64,000 nt of DNA from Sphagnum magellanicum (GCA_021904315.1 CM038908.1:18124501-18188500); one strand, 5' to 3'; shown: positions 34,560 to 47,259, numbered from the stretch's first letter. The notes: a model not told the origin generated them from the letters alone. Numbers and translations: made by a program.

Positions 34560-35480
34560 TAAACTATTAACCAAATTACATATTACTTTATGTTAGCTTT
34601 AGGTTTAGCATAATTTTAACCTTAAACGTTTAACCTTTAAATTTAACTCAATTTAACTTAAGTAGCCTAATTTAACAATTTAAGTCAAATTTAACCTTAT
34701 TTACCCATGCTTAGGTTAAGTAAAAGATTTTCAACCAAACATGATTTAAGTAAATTAAATTAATCTAGTTTAACCAAATTTTTTTAATATAACCAAGTTT
34801 AGTTTAGGTAACTTAATTTAACTAATTTTAACTTAGTAGCTTAAGTAGCCAATATTTGCAAAGTTTTGCCAAGTTTTTAAAATCTTTGTCAAATTTAATT
34901 CATTTTAGCCCAAGTAACTTAGTTTAACCTAATTTAACTAATTGTAACCTATTTTAACATTTTATAGATTAAGTAGTTACTTTTGCCAAACTTTGTCAAA
35001 TTAAATTTAGTTTAACCTAACTAACCTATTAGTATAATTTAGTCATTGTTCATCAAATTTCACCAAGTTTAACTTAAATATCATCCTTTAATGAAAGTTA
35101 ACCATTTTAAACCAAGTTTAACCTAAATAAACTATTTTAATCAAGTTTAACAAAGTTTAACCTAAACGATTTAATTTAATCAAGTTTAGTCAAGTTTAAC
35201 CAAGTTTCACAAAAATTCACCAAGTTTAACATGTATTTTGAATATTTTAAGCAAACTTTAACCAAGTTTAACCCACTTTAGGAAATTTTAGCCAAACTTG
35301 ACCTAAATAACCTACTTTAACAAAGTTTAGCATAATATAGCCTAGTTTAACATAGGTTAAACTTAATAGTTTAATTTAGCCCAAGTAACCTTAAATTAAA
35401 CTAGGTTATTTAAGTTTAACCTAGGGAGATTTACGTTTGCCTAAAATAGCTTATGGAGGCTTAGGCTAACCTAAGTTAAC
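34560..35480. repeat. degenerate AAGTTTAACC / TAACCTAA array
   Basis: More than 900 bp of short units built on TTTAACC, CAAGTTTAAC and ACCTAAATAA with no fixed longer period. No coding capacity. Confidence 0.75.
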
Positions 35481-35936
35481 ATGGGTTAAATTATTGGATG
35501 GCTTAAGTTAACTTCAATCAACCTAAATCAGCCCAAAGTTATCAACATCAACCTTGTCATGTCATATCAACACATCATCACGTCGATTTAGGGTCACCCT
35601 AGGGTCAAGTTAAATTGAATACAATAATTTTTGTATCAAGGGTAAAATAATTACCCTTGTGGACATAACACGTGCAAACTATGTAAAAAAGTTACCATAC
35701 GGAACCAACACATGCATTCTTGGTTGAGAATTAACAGAACATTAAATGATGAAACCATTAAATGTCGTAGCGAGAAAACTTTGTGGACTTTTTTATAAAT
35801 AGAAATATCTTAGCTATCCATCTAATCCACTACATTGATCTCAACGTTTGTTGCATCATGTAACTAATTTCAACTGTCTAGATCATGACAAAAAATTAGT
35901 TGCAATATTCTTAGCCCTATCCACAAATAGACCGAA

Positions 35937-36278
35937 TTTGTCCACCCTTGTCCAAGTAGTGATCGCCCTTGTTTAGGATTGCAACCAAATTTGTCCACCT
36001 TTGTCCAAATAGTAATTGCCCTTGTCCAAAAGTGCGACTAAATATGTCCACCCCTATCTAAGAAACGATCACCTTTGTTTAAGAATGTGACAAAATTTTT
36101 CCACCCCTATCCAAGTAGGATTGCCCCTATTTAGGAGTGCAACTGAATTTTTCCACCTTTGTCCAAGAAGCAATCACCCTTGTCTAGGAGTGTGACCAAA
36201 TTTGTCCACCTCTATCCAAGTAGTGATCACCCCTGTCCATGAGTGTGACTGAATTTTGGTCGCCCCTATGAGTGATTG
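35937..36278. repeat. 53-bp satellite, left part
   Basis: TCCACC at 35941, 35994, 36047, 36100, 36152 and 36205 gives a 52-53 bp period. Each unit consists of two related halves (TCCACCCTTGTCCAAGTAG and TCGCCCTTGTCCAAGAGTG). The array is split by the Ty3 element and continues at 43258. Confidence 0.85.
36274..36278. repeat. 5-bp target site duplication (left), GATTG
   Basis: GATTG immediately precedes the 5' LTR and is repeated at 43258-43262 after the 3' LTR. This marks integrase-mediated insertion. Confidence 0.9.
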
Positions 36279-37109
36279 TGTCGCAACCCCACTTTGGCCA
36301 AGTGTGGGGGTGAAGCCCAACACTTGGAAAAGTGGGAGGTTGGGAGTCTTCCGGGACTCCCGAATGTTCAGAGCTCGACAGCAAGGGGCAAAACACCTCG
36401 CATTGGGGTGTTCTTGGTGTCATTGGAAAGGTCTTGAAACGTAGATATCGAAAATGCCCTCGCATTGGCAATTCGAACATCTGCAGCCCAAGTTATGGGC
36501 AAAAGAAGGGCCGGGAGTCAAATTGGCAATTTGACTCCCGACCACTAAAAGTCGGGAATCGACCTCTTCCCGACGTCCGATTTGAGCGTGCGACATGGCG
36601 TTGGAAAGATCTCGACGAGCGCTACAACTTTTCTTCAGACCTCGTCGCGATCGGAGGTCAGGGCGAGAAGATATGACCTCCCAAAGTCCCGGGACTCCAA
36701 CCGAGACGATTTCGGGACAATTTCGGGACTCCAACTTGGGAGTCCCGGGAATTTGTGCCATTTGGATGTAGCCTCGGTGGCGAGCTGCAGAAAATACTAT
36801 ATGGGGGAAGGTGGTGGCTTCCCCCGAGTCCGGGCCGTGGTGAGTCTTGTGTGTCCAAGTGCCCGTGGCAAGTCCCAACACCAAAGGGTGTCCCGAATGC
36901 TAAACTAACCTCGTGGGGTTGGTTTTTGGATGCAGAATCACACAAGCTAAGCTAGTCCCTCTTCCTAGCCTAATCCCGGGGCTCCCAACTCGACCCTCTA
37001 CCCCTTTCTAGAGTTGGAAGCCGGGAGCGTGCTACCAAGTTCAACTTTCCGCAACTTGACTTTGTGAAACCCTCCAGTGTGTTTCACCCCGTGACTTGGG
37101 AGCGCGTCA
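36279..37109 (+). repeat. 5' LTR (831 bp)
   Basis: Starts TGTCGCAACC and ends GAGCGCGTCA. It contains two strong hairpins: a palindrome at 36512-36540 with 14-bp arms, and GTCGGGAA/TTCCCGAC at 36551-36574. A possible TATA-like ACTATATGG lies near 36797. It is identical to the 3' LTR except for two transitions. Confidence 0.95.
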
Positions 37110-37111
37110 CG

Positions 37112-37123
37112 TGGTATCAGAGC
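37112..37123 (+). other. primer-binding site, initiator tRNA-Met type
   Basis: TGGTATCAGAGC begins two bases after the 5' LTR. It matches the 3' end of plant initiator methionine tRNA, the usual minus-strand primer. Confidence 0.9.
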
Positions 37124-37152
37124 AAGTGGTGAAGCTCACTTCTTGGGTTGGA

Positions 37153-40100
37153 ATGGCTCCCAAGAAGAACCGTAAGCAAGCTTCCGAGACTAGGCCCGAG
37201 GAACCCGTCGAAAACCTAGTAGCCCCGCCAGAGTCCATTGGGGAGGAGGAACCAAACTCCCGGGAGGACCAAGATGAGCCCGAGGTTGGGCTTCAAAGTG
37301 AGGAGGAACAACGGAGCTCGGTCCTATTCACCCCGGAGCAACTTGAAGTCCTCCTCAAGATGAATAGGCCCGACTTTGGTGAGTTGGTGGCGGCCCTCAA
37401 AACGGGAACCTCCAAGGGTGAAAGGTTTCAACCGGCCAAGCTCGGGAACTTCGATGGTGCCCGAGACCGAAAAGTTGTGGATGCTTGGCTTGCCGAAATG
37501 GAGGATTACATACATGCCGCCAAGGTTGGCCGACATTCCGCCGTGGAGCTTGCCCAATCTTACTTGAAGGGCTATGCCGCCACTTGGTGGCGGACGGTGA
37601 GGCAAGACGAGGGCAAGAGCCATGGCTATACGTGGGAGTTTTTCAAGGATCGCATTGAGGCCGAATTCATACCGAAGAACTCCGACTACATTTCTAGGTG
37701 CAAACTCCGTGACCTTGTGAATGCCACAAATGAGAACTTGAGGCAATATGTGAGGGCTTATTCCGAACTCATGTTGGAGGTTCGACACATGCACGAGATG
37801 GACCGTGTGTGCCAATTTGTGATGGGGCTTCCAACTTGGGCCAAGCGAAAGCTTGAGGAGAGTTGGCCCGCCTCATTGTCCGAGGCCATCACGAAAGTGG
37901 AGAACTTCTCGGATGTGGGGCGGAGTGACAAAGCCGGGTTCAAGAAGGACAACAAGTTCCTTCACAAGAAACCAAGGCATGAGGGGGAATGGAACCGGGG
38001 GCAAGGTAGCCCAACCAAGGACAAGCCCAAAACATTTCAAGGCTCGGGGTTCAAACCTAAAGGAAGTTTCGTGAAGAAGGGGGCTCCTTCAAAAGGGAGC
38101 CAACCCAAGGGAGATTTTGGAGCAAAGCCCAAGGGGGCATGCTTCAATTGCAATGAAGTGGGGCACTACTCCAAAGATTGCCCCAAGTCCAAATCGGGTG
38201 TTGGGAGCTCCAAGGTACTTGCTCTCAATGCCACTTTAGCCCAAAAGGAATGCAACCGACTTATCTTCTTGAAAGGGAAGATTTCTAAGCGGGAAATTTT
38301 ATGTCTTTTGGACACAAGGGCTTCTCACAACTTCATGACTCGAGAAAGCGCCGAAAGGATGGAGCTCCACTTGGAGGAGCTCAAGGCACCCATTGAGGTG
38401 CACTTCGCGGATGGGGTTCCCCATCCAACTACTTTACAAGCAAAGGGAGTGCCTCTCCAATTGGGGAATTGGAAAGGAAAGGTGGACTTGTTAGTTTCCA
38501 CCTTGGGTGGAATGGATTGTGTTTTGGGAATGGAGTTCATCACCCAAAACAATGTGCTCATAGAAGGGCACAATAGATTAGTGAGGATCCCATCTAAAAG
38601 TGGGATTGTCAAGGTAAAGGCGCATGAGTTGCCTTGTGTGGGTGGGCCAACCATCCACTTCATGGTGGGAAAAGCTTTGGAAAGAGAATGCGTGGGAGGT
38701 TTTGGCATGATGTGTGTCATGCGGGTGTTGGATGAGTATGAGCCCAAGGAAGCCACCAAGTTGGTGACTTCCGCCAAGTGCATAAGGCGAGTTTTGGAAG
38801 AGTTCCCGGATGTGATGCCCAAAGAGTTGCCCGAAGACTTGCCCCCGAGAAGACATGTTGATCATGCGATTGAAGTGATGCCGGGAGTGGAACCTCCCGC
38901 CAAGGCCCCATACCGAATGAGCCATGAGGAGTTGAAAGAGTTAAAGGTTCAACTCGAAGAACTCCTCGCCAAAGGTTACATCAAACCAAGTAAGTCACCA
39001 TATGGGGCACCCGTCCTTTTTGTTCACAAGAAGGATGGGACTTTGAGGATGTGTGTTGATTATAGAGCACTCAACAAGGCAACGGTGAAAAATCGGTATC
39101 CTTTACCTCGCATCGATGATCTATTTGATCGTCTCTCGGGAGCCAAGGTTTTTAGTAGAATTGATCTACGTTCGGGGTATTACCAAATAAGGATCAAAGA
39201 AGGGGACGAAGAAAAGACCGCTTGTCGCACAAGGTATGGGTCATATGAGTTCTTGGTGATGCCCTTTGGGCTCACCAATGCACCCGCAACATTTTGCACT
39301 CTCATGAATGACATTTTCCGAGAATGGCTTGATGATTTTGTGGTCGTCTACATAGACGACATTTTGATTTATAGTAGCTCCATGGAGGAGCATGCGGAGC
39401 ACCTTCGCAAGGTGTTCCAAAAGCTACGAGAAAACAAGTTGTATGCGAAGCTCGAGAAGTGCGAATTTGGGGTGACGGAGGTTGACTTTTTGGGGCATAG
39501 GATAACTCAAGAGGGCTTGGTGATGGATGATCACAAGGTCAAGGCAATTTTGGATTGGGAGCCGCCCAAGTCGGTTCCCGCCTTGAGATCCTTTTTAGGA
39601 TTGGCATCCTACTATCGCAAGTTCATCAAGAACTTTGCGAAAGTGGGAGCCCCTTTGACAAACCTCTTGAAGAAGTCCGCCGTCACCTATGATTGGGATG
39701 AAGCATGCGACGAAGCCTTTGAAGCATTGAAGGGCATTTTGGTGAAGGCGCCGGTGTTGAAGTTGCCCGACTTTGACGAGGACTTTGAAATCCATTCCGA
39801 CGCCTCCGACTTTGCAATTGGGGGTGTCTTGGTGCAAGATGGAAGGCCGGTGGCCTTTGAAAGCAAGAAGTTGAGTGAGACGGAGAGAAGGTGGCCAACA
39901 CACGAGAAGGAAATGTGGGCGGTCATACATTGTCTCAAGACTTGGGGCCACTACATAGGATCCAAAGATGTGGTGGTGTGGACCGACAATGTGACCTTGA
40001 AGTACTTCGCGACTCAACCCAAGTTGTCATCAAAACAACAAAGGTGGCAAGACACATTGGCCTTGTTCAATGTGGACATCCGGCACAAGCCAGGAAAGGA

Positions 40101-41640
40101 AAACATAGTCCCGGATGCCTTGAGCCGAAAACACCAACTTAGAGTGGTGTATGTGGGAGAGTCGGAACTTCAAAAGGAAGTAAGGTTAGCAAACCGCCAG
40201 GATGCTTTTGCCAAGGAGACGAGGCAAAGCTTCCAAAATGGAGCCAAGTCCCACTTCCATTTGAGAAATGGATTGCTGTGGTACAAGCAAAACAGACTTT
40301 ATGTGCCGGAAGGGAAAATTAGGGACACACTTTTGAAGGAATGTCATGATGGACCGCTTGCGGGCCATGGTGGTGCAAAGCGCACCACAACATTCCTAAA
40401 GAAGTCCTACTATTGGCCCAACTTGAAGCTTGATGCGGAGGAGTATGTGAAGACTTGTTTAACTTGTCAACAAAACCGCACCCTCAACAAGAAGCAAGCG
40501 GGTTTGTTGCAACCTTTGCCAATTCCTCAAGGGCCGTGGGAAAGTGTGTCAATGGACTTCATGGTAAGTTTGCCCCCTTCAAAAGGGTTTGATGCCATCA
40601 TGGTTGTGGTGGATCGCTTTAGCAAGATGGCACACTTCATCCCCACAAAAGATGAAGCCACGGCCCAAGAGACGGGAAGGTTGTTCTTCTCCCACATTTT
40701 CAAGCATCATGGTCTTCCCAAAGACATAGTGTCGGATCGAGACCCGAAGTTTACAAGTAAGTTTTGGCGGGCCTTGTGGAAGCGAATGGGGTCGGAACTC
40801 AAGATGAGCACTTCGTTCCGCCCCCAAACAGATGGCCAAACCGAAAGGGTCAACTTGGTGATCCAACAATTCCTAAGGAATTATGTGGCGGCGGATCAAC
40901 AAGATTGGGTGGACCATTTGGAGTTAGCCGAGTTTTGTTACAATAACTCGGCACACTCCGCAACCGGGTCCACCCCATTTCAAATGGTGACGGGCAAGTC
41001 ACCAATTGTGCCCATGACTTGGGCATCACAAGGACAAACTCCAAGTGATGCAAGTGAGGAAGTGCCAATGGTCACACAACTTGATGAAGAGAGACGGCGC
41101 CTTTGGGAGTTGGCAAAAACCAACTTGGAGAAGGCGCACAAAAGGTACAAGGATTTTGCGGACAAGTCCCGACGAGAGGTGAAATTCCAAGTGGGAGACG
41201 AGGTGTGGTTGAACATCAAGAACTTCCGGTTGCCAGAAGGTTTAAGTCATAAGTTTTTGGGCCCATATACGGGTCCATTCAAAGTGTTGGAAAAGAAACT
41301 TTCCGACACTTATAAGTTAGAACTACCGGAAAACCTTAGAGTTCACCCCACATTTCATGTTTCCTTCTTGAAGCCGGTCGCTCGTGATGCCTCAAGGCCT
41401 AATCGAGAGCACACCTCAAGGCCCCCACCGGACTTGGTTCATAATGAACCAGAGTTTGAGGTGGAGGCCGTGCTCAAATCAAGGCAACTTAGAGGTCGAG
41501 AGCGGGAATACCTAGTTAAGTGGAAAGGATACCATCCGATAGAAGCTTCTTGGGTGAATGAATCCGACATGGAACATGCCCAAGAAGCCATAGAAAAGTT
41601 CCACACTAGACCGGCAAAGAAGAAAAGACGTAGAGTGTGA
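37153..41640 (+). CDS. Gag-Pol polyprotein of Ty3 chromovirus
   Basis: The start is ATG 37153 (MAPKKNRKQ); the frame is open upstream into the LTR but without ATG. 1495 residues. Gag spans about 60-330. The zinc knuckle [14 protein letters not shown] is at 330-343. The aspartic protease motif reads DTRAS at 387-391, where the family has DTG. RT spans about 586-770 with [12 protein letters not shown] and YIDD 733-736. RNase H is about 870-990 (HSDASD, HEKEM, WTDN). The integrase zinc finger is H1065, H1072, C1102, C1105. The catalytic triad is D1135, D1195, E1231, with exact D-x35-E spacing. A GPY/F module ([12 protein letters not shown]) precedes the chromodomain at about 1435-1486 ([16 protein letters not shown]), which targets integration to marked chromatin in related elements. 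There are no stops or frameshifts. The protease change may prevent polyprotein processing. Confidence 0.95.
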   Translation: MAPKKNRKQASETRPEEPVENLVAPPESIGEEEPNSREDQDEPEVGLQSEEEQRSSVLFTPEQLEVLLKMNRPDFGELVAALKTGTSKGERFQPAKLGNFDGARDRKVVDAWLAEMEDYIHAAKVGRHSAVELAQSYLKGYAATWWRTVRQDEGKSHGYTWEFFKDRIEAEFIPKNSDYISRCKLRDLVNATNENLRQYVRAYSELMLEVRHMHEMDRVCQFVMGLPTWAKRKLEESWPASLSEAITKVENFSDVGRSDKAGFKKDNKFLHKKPRHEGEWNRGQGSPTKDKPKTFQGSGFKPKGSFVKKGAPSKGSQPKGDFGAKPKGACFNCNEVGHYSKDCPKSKSGVGSSKVLALNATLAQKECNRLIFLKGKISKREILCLLDTRASHNFMTRESAERMELHLEELKAPIEVHFADGVPHPTTLQAKGVPLQLGNWKGKVDLLVSTLGGMDCVLGMEFITQNNVLIEGHNRLVRIPSKSGIVKVKAHELPCVGGPTIHFMVGKALERECVGGFGMMCVMRVLDEYEPKEATKLVTSAKCIRRVLEEFPDVMPKELPEDLPPRRHVDHAIEVMPGVEPPAKAPYRMSHEELKELKVQLEELLAKGYIKPSKSPYGAPVLFVHKKDGTLRMCVDYRALNKATVKNRYPLPRIDDLFDRLSGAKVFSRIDLRSGYYQIRIKEGDEEKTACRTRYGSYEFLVMPFGLTNAPATFCTLMNDIFREWLDDFVVVYIDDILIYSSSMEEHAEHLRKVFQKLRENKLYAKLEKCEFGVTEVDFLGHRITQEGLVMDDHKVKAILDWEPPKSVPALRSFLGLASYYRKFIKNFAKVGAPLTNLLKKSAVTYDWDEACDEAFEALKGILVKAPVLKLPDFDEDFEIHSDASDFAIGGVLVQDGRPVAFESKKLSETERRWPTHEKEMWAVIHCLKTWGHYIGSKDVVVWTDNVTLKYFATQPKLSSKQQRWQDTLALFNVDIRHKPGKENIVPDALSRKHQLRVVYVGESELQKEVRLANRQDAFAKETRQSFQNGAKSHFHLRNGLLWYKQNRLYVPEGKIRDTLLKECHDGPLAGHGGAKRTTTFLKKSYYWPNLKLDAEEYVKTCLTCQQNRTLNKKQAGLLQPLPIPQGPWESVSMDFMVSLPPSKGFDAIMVVVDRFSKMAHFIPTKDEATAQETGRLFFSHIFKHHGLPKDIVSDRDPKFTSKFWRALWKRMGSELKMSTSFRPQTDGQTERVNLVIQQFLRNYVAADQQDWVDHLELAEFCYNNSAHSATGSTPFQMVTGKSPIVPMTWASQGQTPSDASEEVPMVTQLDEERRRLWELAKTNLEKAHKRYKDFADKSRREVKFQVGDEVWLNIKNFRLPEGLSHKFLGPYTGPFKVLEKKLSDTYKLELPENLRVHPTFHVSFLKPVARDASRPNREHTSRPPPDLVHNEPEFEVEAVLKSRQLRGREREYLVKWKGYHPIEASWVNESDMEHAQEAIEKFHTRPAKKKRRRV

Positions 41641-42426
41641 TGAGGACATCACCTTTCTTTTAGTGGGGGAGAATCTCACATAGAATGTACCACATCAAGT
41701 TGCAAGTGGAATAAAGGCATTAAAACTTCCAAGAGATTGTATCATGAGAAATTTGGGTAAGGCAAATAGAGTTGTAAAGTGGCATGGGACGAATGGAACT
41801 ATTCCGCGTAGGCCCAAATCAAAATCGGACTCCTCCTTGGGGTTGAGGAAACTTGGCCCCGAGAGAAGAGGCAAGCAAGGTGAGCTTGCGGGGACACGCA
41901 CATGCCTTGAGGTGCATCCCGAAGGGTTGGTTGGTAGTGTGGCCAACGCGGGGAGTCATGACCCCGCTCACATACTTTAAGTGTAGTTTGGGACTTGGGT
42001 TTGGCAAGCCCAAGTGTTGCTTCTCGTACCTTGATAAGCAAACCTTTTAGTTAAGGCTTGGTTGTTGTGACCAAGGCGCGAGATAAGAAAAGGAGTCATG
42101 TCAAATAGCTTAGGTCAAGAGTAGACTTGACTTAAGTCCTCATGAGGGGAAGAAATGGGGAAAAGTCCTCCCAAATGAGGGCTTCGTCAATTAGGCTAGT
42201 TTAGTCTTTTGACGAAGCATGGGAAGAGGGTTTTCCACAAGACCCTCTTGGACTTGTCAAGAAAGTGTTGGAATCTTGGGGACGCCTAAGTGAGCTTGAG
42301 ACAAGGTCCAAGCCGCAAAGAGTCGGCAAATGGCCAAGGATCCAAAAATGAAGCAATTGCAATTGTGCGAAGGAAAATGCTAAGTGTCAATGAGGACATT
42401 GACCTCTTTCTTCTAGTGGGGGAGAG
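41641..42426 (+). other. non-coding spacer between pol and 3' LTR, bounded by a repeat
   Basis: The spacer begins TGAGGACATC...CTTTTAGTGGGGGAGAA (41641-41673) and ends TGAGGACATT...TTCTAGTGGGGGAGAG (42391-42426). The polypurine-tract region is therefore present twice, 750 bp apart. The sequence between has no ORF with recognisable content. Confidence 0.8.
42416..42426 (+). other. polypurine tract
   Basis: GTGGGGGAGAG abuts the TGTCGC start of the 3' LTR and would prime plus-strand DNA synthesis. Confidence 0.85.
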
Positions 42427-43257
42427 TGTCGCAACCCCACTTTGGCCAAGTGTGGGGGTGAAGCCCAACACTTGGAAAAGTGGGAGGTTGGGAGTCTTCC
42501 GGGACTCCCGAATGTTCAGAGCTCGACAGCAAGGGGCAAAACACCTCGCATTGGGGTGTTCTTGGTGTCATTGGAAAGGTCTTGAAACGTAGATATCGAA
42601 AATGCCCTCGCATTGGCAATTCGAACATCTGCAGCCCAAGTTATGGGCAAAAGAAGGGCCGGGAGTCAAATTGGCAATTTGACTCCCGACCACTAAAAGT
42701 CGGGAATCGACCTCTTCCCGACGTCCGATTTGAGCGTGCGACATGGCGTTGGAAAGATCTCGACGAGCGCTACAACTTTTCTTCAGACCTCGTCGCGATC
42801 GGAGGTCAGGGCGAGAAGATATGACCTCCCAAAGTCCCGGGACTCCAACCGGGACGATTTCGGGACAATTTCGGGACTCCAACTTGGGAGTCCCGGGAAT
42901 TTGTGCCATTTGGATGTAGCCTCGGTGGCGAGCTGCAGAAAATACTATATGGGGGAAGGTGGTGGCTTCCCCCGAGTCCGGGCCGTGGTGAGTCTTGTGT
43001 GTCCAAGTGCCCGTGGCAAGTCCCAACACCAAAGGGTGTCCCGAATGCTAAACTAACCTCGTGGGGTTGGTTTTTGGATGCAGAATCACACAAGCTAAGC
43101 TAGTCCCTCTTCCTAGCCTAATCCTGGGGCTCCCAACTCGACCCTCTACCCCTTTCTAGAGTTGGAAGCCGGGAGCGTGCTACCAAGTTCAACTTTCCGC
43201 AACTTGACTTTGTGAAACCCTCCAGTGTGTTTCACCCCGTGACTTGGGAGCGCGTCA
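42427..43257 (+). repeat. 3' LTR (831 bp)
   Basis: Same length as the 5' LTR. It differs only by G for A at 42852 and T for C at 43125 and is followed by the GATTG duplication. Confidence 0.95.
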
Positions 43258-43745
43258 GATTGCCCCTGCTAGTGATCGCCCCTATCCAAGAATGTGACTA
43301 AATTTTGGTCCCACTCGCAAGTAATCGCCCTTGTCCAGGAGTGTGACCCAAAATTGTCCACCCTTGTCCAAGTAGCAATCGGCCTTATCCAAGGAATGCA
43401 ACTAAATTTTGGTCGCCCCAATAAATGATCACTTTTGTCCAAGAATGTGATAAAAATTGTCCACCCCTATCTATTTAACGATTGGCCCTGTCAAGGAGTG
43501 CGACCGAATTTTGGTTGCCTCGGCAAGCAATTGCCCTTATCCAAAAATGTGACCAAAATTGTCCACCTTTGTCCAGGTGGCGATTGGCCTTGTCTAAGGA
43601 ATGCAACAAAATCTTGGTCACTTCGGCGAACGATCACCCTTGTCCAAGAATGTGATCGAAATTGTCCACCCTTGTCCATGTAACTATCAGTGTGTTTAAG
43701 GAATGTTATCAAATTTCAATGAGCCTTTTCAATGATTGGGCGTGT
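43258..43745. repeat. 53-bp satellite, right part, with alternating subtypes
   Basis: Continues the array broken by the Ty3 insertion. Units alternate between a TTGTCCACCCTTGTCCA type and a TTTTGGTCGCC type, giving a higher-order period of roughly 107 bp, and decay after about 43700. Confidence 0.8.
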
Positions 43746-45885
43746 CCAAGTGGTGCCGACCGATTTTTTGTTGTTTTGTGGATAGGTTGTGATCAAAATT
43801 CGGTCGCACTAAAATGATGGGAAAGTGCAGTCACAATTAATTTCAACTCCAGTTCCTTGACAAAGTTGAACATGAGTATAAATTGGCCATTAACATCTTA
43901 TTGTATCATTTCTTCCACCTCTCTTTGTTTACCATAGTGGGTTCCTAGTCTTCGGTTGCTCATTGCAATCAATGTGAGGAACTTGGGTGCAACATAAGAG
44001 GTGGGAAAAAAAGGTGAAAACACTATGTACTATGTGGATCCTTTGTTTAATTGCTTTAACTTTGCAAGACTATGATTACTTCTAGCAATTGCTACTTGGG
44101 AGGAGGGGGTTGTGGGTGAAGGGAGTTAAGGTGAATGTGCAACATGTTTGATTCAATTTCTAAGTGTCCTACCCAGGATTTTTTTCAAGACCATTCAGCC
44201 AAGCACCTTTGAAAAGAATCTTCAAGGGAGAAAAAGTCTGGAATTAGGTCGAGTTTTGAAGGATCTTTTCATAAGAAGTAAAAGGTTACAAGGGAAAATT
44301 GGCTAAGTCCAAAGGCCACTTTGGCAATGCAAAAAGTTATGATGGACTTCTTTTTAGAGAAGAATATAGTTACCTTGACAATGTTGTATGTTAATCTTCA
44401 ATTGGAAGGGATTGATCAATACAAAATGACCATGCAAAAAAATTGGGAAGCTTTGGAAGCCCCTAAGTTTGAAAAAGATCGTAATTGCAAGGATTATTCA
44501 AGATGGGGATGCTACTTTCAATTTAGTCCAATGGGTGTTAATAATTTACCCATTGAAGGAAGATTCCTCCCCTAAAATTCAGTTGTTGCATGAGAAGGTG
44601 AAATGGTGGATGGGTTGGTCCAAAATTTTTACCAAAAGTAAAACATGATTGCCTTCATGGGTGAAGAAGGGCTAGAAGGCAAACTTGAGCCAAACACAAG
44701 GACGAAGGTCATTTAGGTGCCATCATTTGCCACCATTGTGCCTACTTTGAATGGTCCAAGTTGGCAAGGTGGACACTGTAAAATTTGCAAAGTGCGGATT
44801 GAGAATTGTGATTACGTGCCTTCATACATTGAGTTTGTTGGCAAAAAGTTAAAAACTAAGGATAATTACGAGGCCCAATGTTGACTTTCTATGGAAGCAT
44901 TGGCTTGTTCCATTGATCATCCGAGTGTCATAAAGTTTAATGCCATCCATGTAGAAACCATGGAGGTGTACCAATCATGGTGGAACAAAAGCAAGCTTTG
45001 GGGGATGTTGAAATACCACAATAGCCAAAATCAATCCTTCGGCAATCATGAGCTTTTGTGAAGGGGAAGGCCGAATTTTAAGTCTTAACAATGTTTCATG
45101 ACATTTAGACAAGCACGAGTGAAGTTAGCTTTGGCATTTTTGTGCATCATGAATGCGGTCCAATAGTCAAAGACATTGCATAATGATTCATCACAAGACA
45201 ACATCATGTTGCGTTTTCTGTCAGAGAACCTTTCAATTGTATACATTGGTGTGTGTGATTGGGGGGAGGTTGGGAGGGTAGGGGAGGATAACCCATCCCC
45301 ATATGGATATGCAACATAAGAAGAAACCGCTATTCAATGACAATTTCGAAGGTGGGTGGTGCCGAAGCTTTTTTATACCTATGAATAATGAGGTTCCATT
45401 GAATCTCCTCAACGAATGGGATTGGCACGCCTTCAAACTCCGAAATCAAAGACATATTTAATGGGTAAGCTTGCAGAGTTCATATGGCAAGAAGATATTG
45501 ACACTAAATATTTTATGGATTCGTCAACCGTCACTAGAAGAAATTTGAAAATCAATGATTGGATTTGTAACTCATTTATATTTGTAATGGACATATGCAA
45601 CTAAAAATAGCCTAGTCACTTAAGACAAGAATCAAAAGATAGTTAATCACAAAAGACATGACATGGCCATGAAGTTGAAAGTGTAGTCGCAAACCTTATG
45701 ACTAGGCCAAAATTTCTCATCCATTGCCATGGATGATCCTTAATATGACGTAGAACCCCAATTTGCAACTTCATTTGGGATAGTTACATGCTATCAAATG
45801 TGCCCTTGATGGGTGATTAGGATTTAACCACGTGTTAATTTTAAAATCCAATGGCCATAAAACACATGGCAATTTTCATTTGTTC
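43746..45885. other. intergenic DNA, possible decayed coding sequence
   Basis: No supported gene. 44290-45060 is less AT-rich and has an 84-codon ORF (44321-44575) without a domain I recognise. Confidence 0.35.
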
Positions 45886-45990
45886 AAAAAAAAAATTATA
45901 ATTATAATAATTATAAATATTAAAATATTAAAATTATAATAACTAAATATAATAATTATAGTAATTAATTATTATAATTATTTAATTATG
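45886..45990. repeat. AT-only simple sequence (AATTATAATT units)
   Basis: About 100 bp made almost wholly of A and T with TAATTATAA units. Confidence 0.8.
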
Positions 45991-47259
45991 ATCTATCTTA
46001 AGCTAAATTATAGTAGGTCCCCTATTCTAAGCTAAGCTACCTAAAATAAGCCAAGTAGGTAGGTAGGATCCTATTTATTTTGTTGGGGACAAGCTTTTTG
46101 ATTGGTTCATCCCAAATCGCACATGCACTATGTTTATAGTGCATACCATGAATTTAATTCATTATTTCACCTACTTATATACTTTATAAGTTTGAAGTTG
46201 TAAACAAAGGATATGGGATAAATTATAATGAAATGGAAACCCTACAACATTACAACACTATCATATTCCTTGTCCCATACAAAAACATTATCATATATCC
46301 ACACAATAAAATATTTATTATTTTTCAAAAATATTTGCTACCTATCCTACTTACTAATTATGTATAATATTACCTAGGCTACATACCTACTATCTATTAC
46401 TTAACCTACATTTAATAAATTAATTACCTAACCAACCTAATTTATTATTATTATTATTTAAAAATCATACATCCACATAATAATATATTTACAACCAACC
46501 AACCTACTATTTACTATTTACTACTTAGCCTACTTAATAAATTAATTATTTAGCTTACATTTAATAAATTATTTTTTTAACATAGCTAATTAATTAATCA
46601 ATTGATGCAAAGGGTGAAACCATGGTAAAGTGTATAACTAAAAGTACTTGCATTATTACAAAAGTGAGGTGTAGTTCATTAGCCTAAATCACTATTGGAA
46701 TTTAAAAGTGAAATAAGTTCATTGCATTTTATTGATTTCACCCTAATTGAAGTTATTTCATTATAATAGCATTATGTAAACATCATGTTTCATTACTCCT
46801 TAACATAATTCACTATAGTAAATAGGTTTATTTTTATGTTTTTTTAAATACCCTATATATGCTACTTTATGATATACCTTAAACTACTTTAGTTATTTTA
46901 ATTTATACCTTACGTTATTATAAGTTATTATAAGCTATTATAAATCATTATACCTTAAAACTATTATCTGTTATTTTATTTTGAGGTGTCTTAACTAGCT
47001 TATTATAAGCTTTTACTTTATTTTAAATTAAATTATTCAACAAACCTTAGGCTATACCTTGGGTTATTTTATTTCAAGTTAATATGTGTTATTTCAAGTT
47101 ATATTTTAAATTATTCAAGGTCATTCTGCTTTATGTTATTATAAGTTATTTTATGCTAATTATAATAACTTAAAATAATTTTAAATAAAATATAATGACC
47201 TAAGGTAAATAGTGTAGAATAGAAAATTTTAGCCTATGAAAAAAAAATTAAATAGCCTA

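Larger units (their letters stand above)
36279..43257 (+). mobile_element. full-length Ty3 chromovirus LTR retrotransposon
   Basis: 6979 bp with two 831-bp LTRs, GATTG target duplication, primer-binding site, one 1495-codon Gag-Pol frame ending in a chromodomain, and a polypurine tract against the 3' LTR. The LTRs differ at only two positions (36704/42852 and 36977/43125), both transitions, so insertion is recent. The GC content is far above the host sequence. It sits inside the 53-bp satellite. Confidence 0.95.

Noticed and set aside
36184-36955. Overlapping ORFs of 60-154 codons in the LTR, repeated at 42286-43103
   Set aside because: They occur identically in both LTRs on both strands in GC-rich non-coding sequence.
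37096-37152. Upstream extension of the Gag-Pol frame into the 5' LTR
   Set aside because: No ATG there; it overlaps the LTR end and primer-binding site. ATG 37153 is the first start.
37324-41219. Minus-strand and out-of-frame ORFs inside the polyprotein gene
   Set aside because: Shadows of the plus-strand coding frame with no independent signals.
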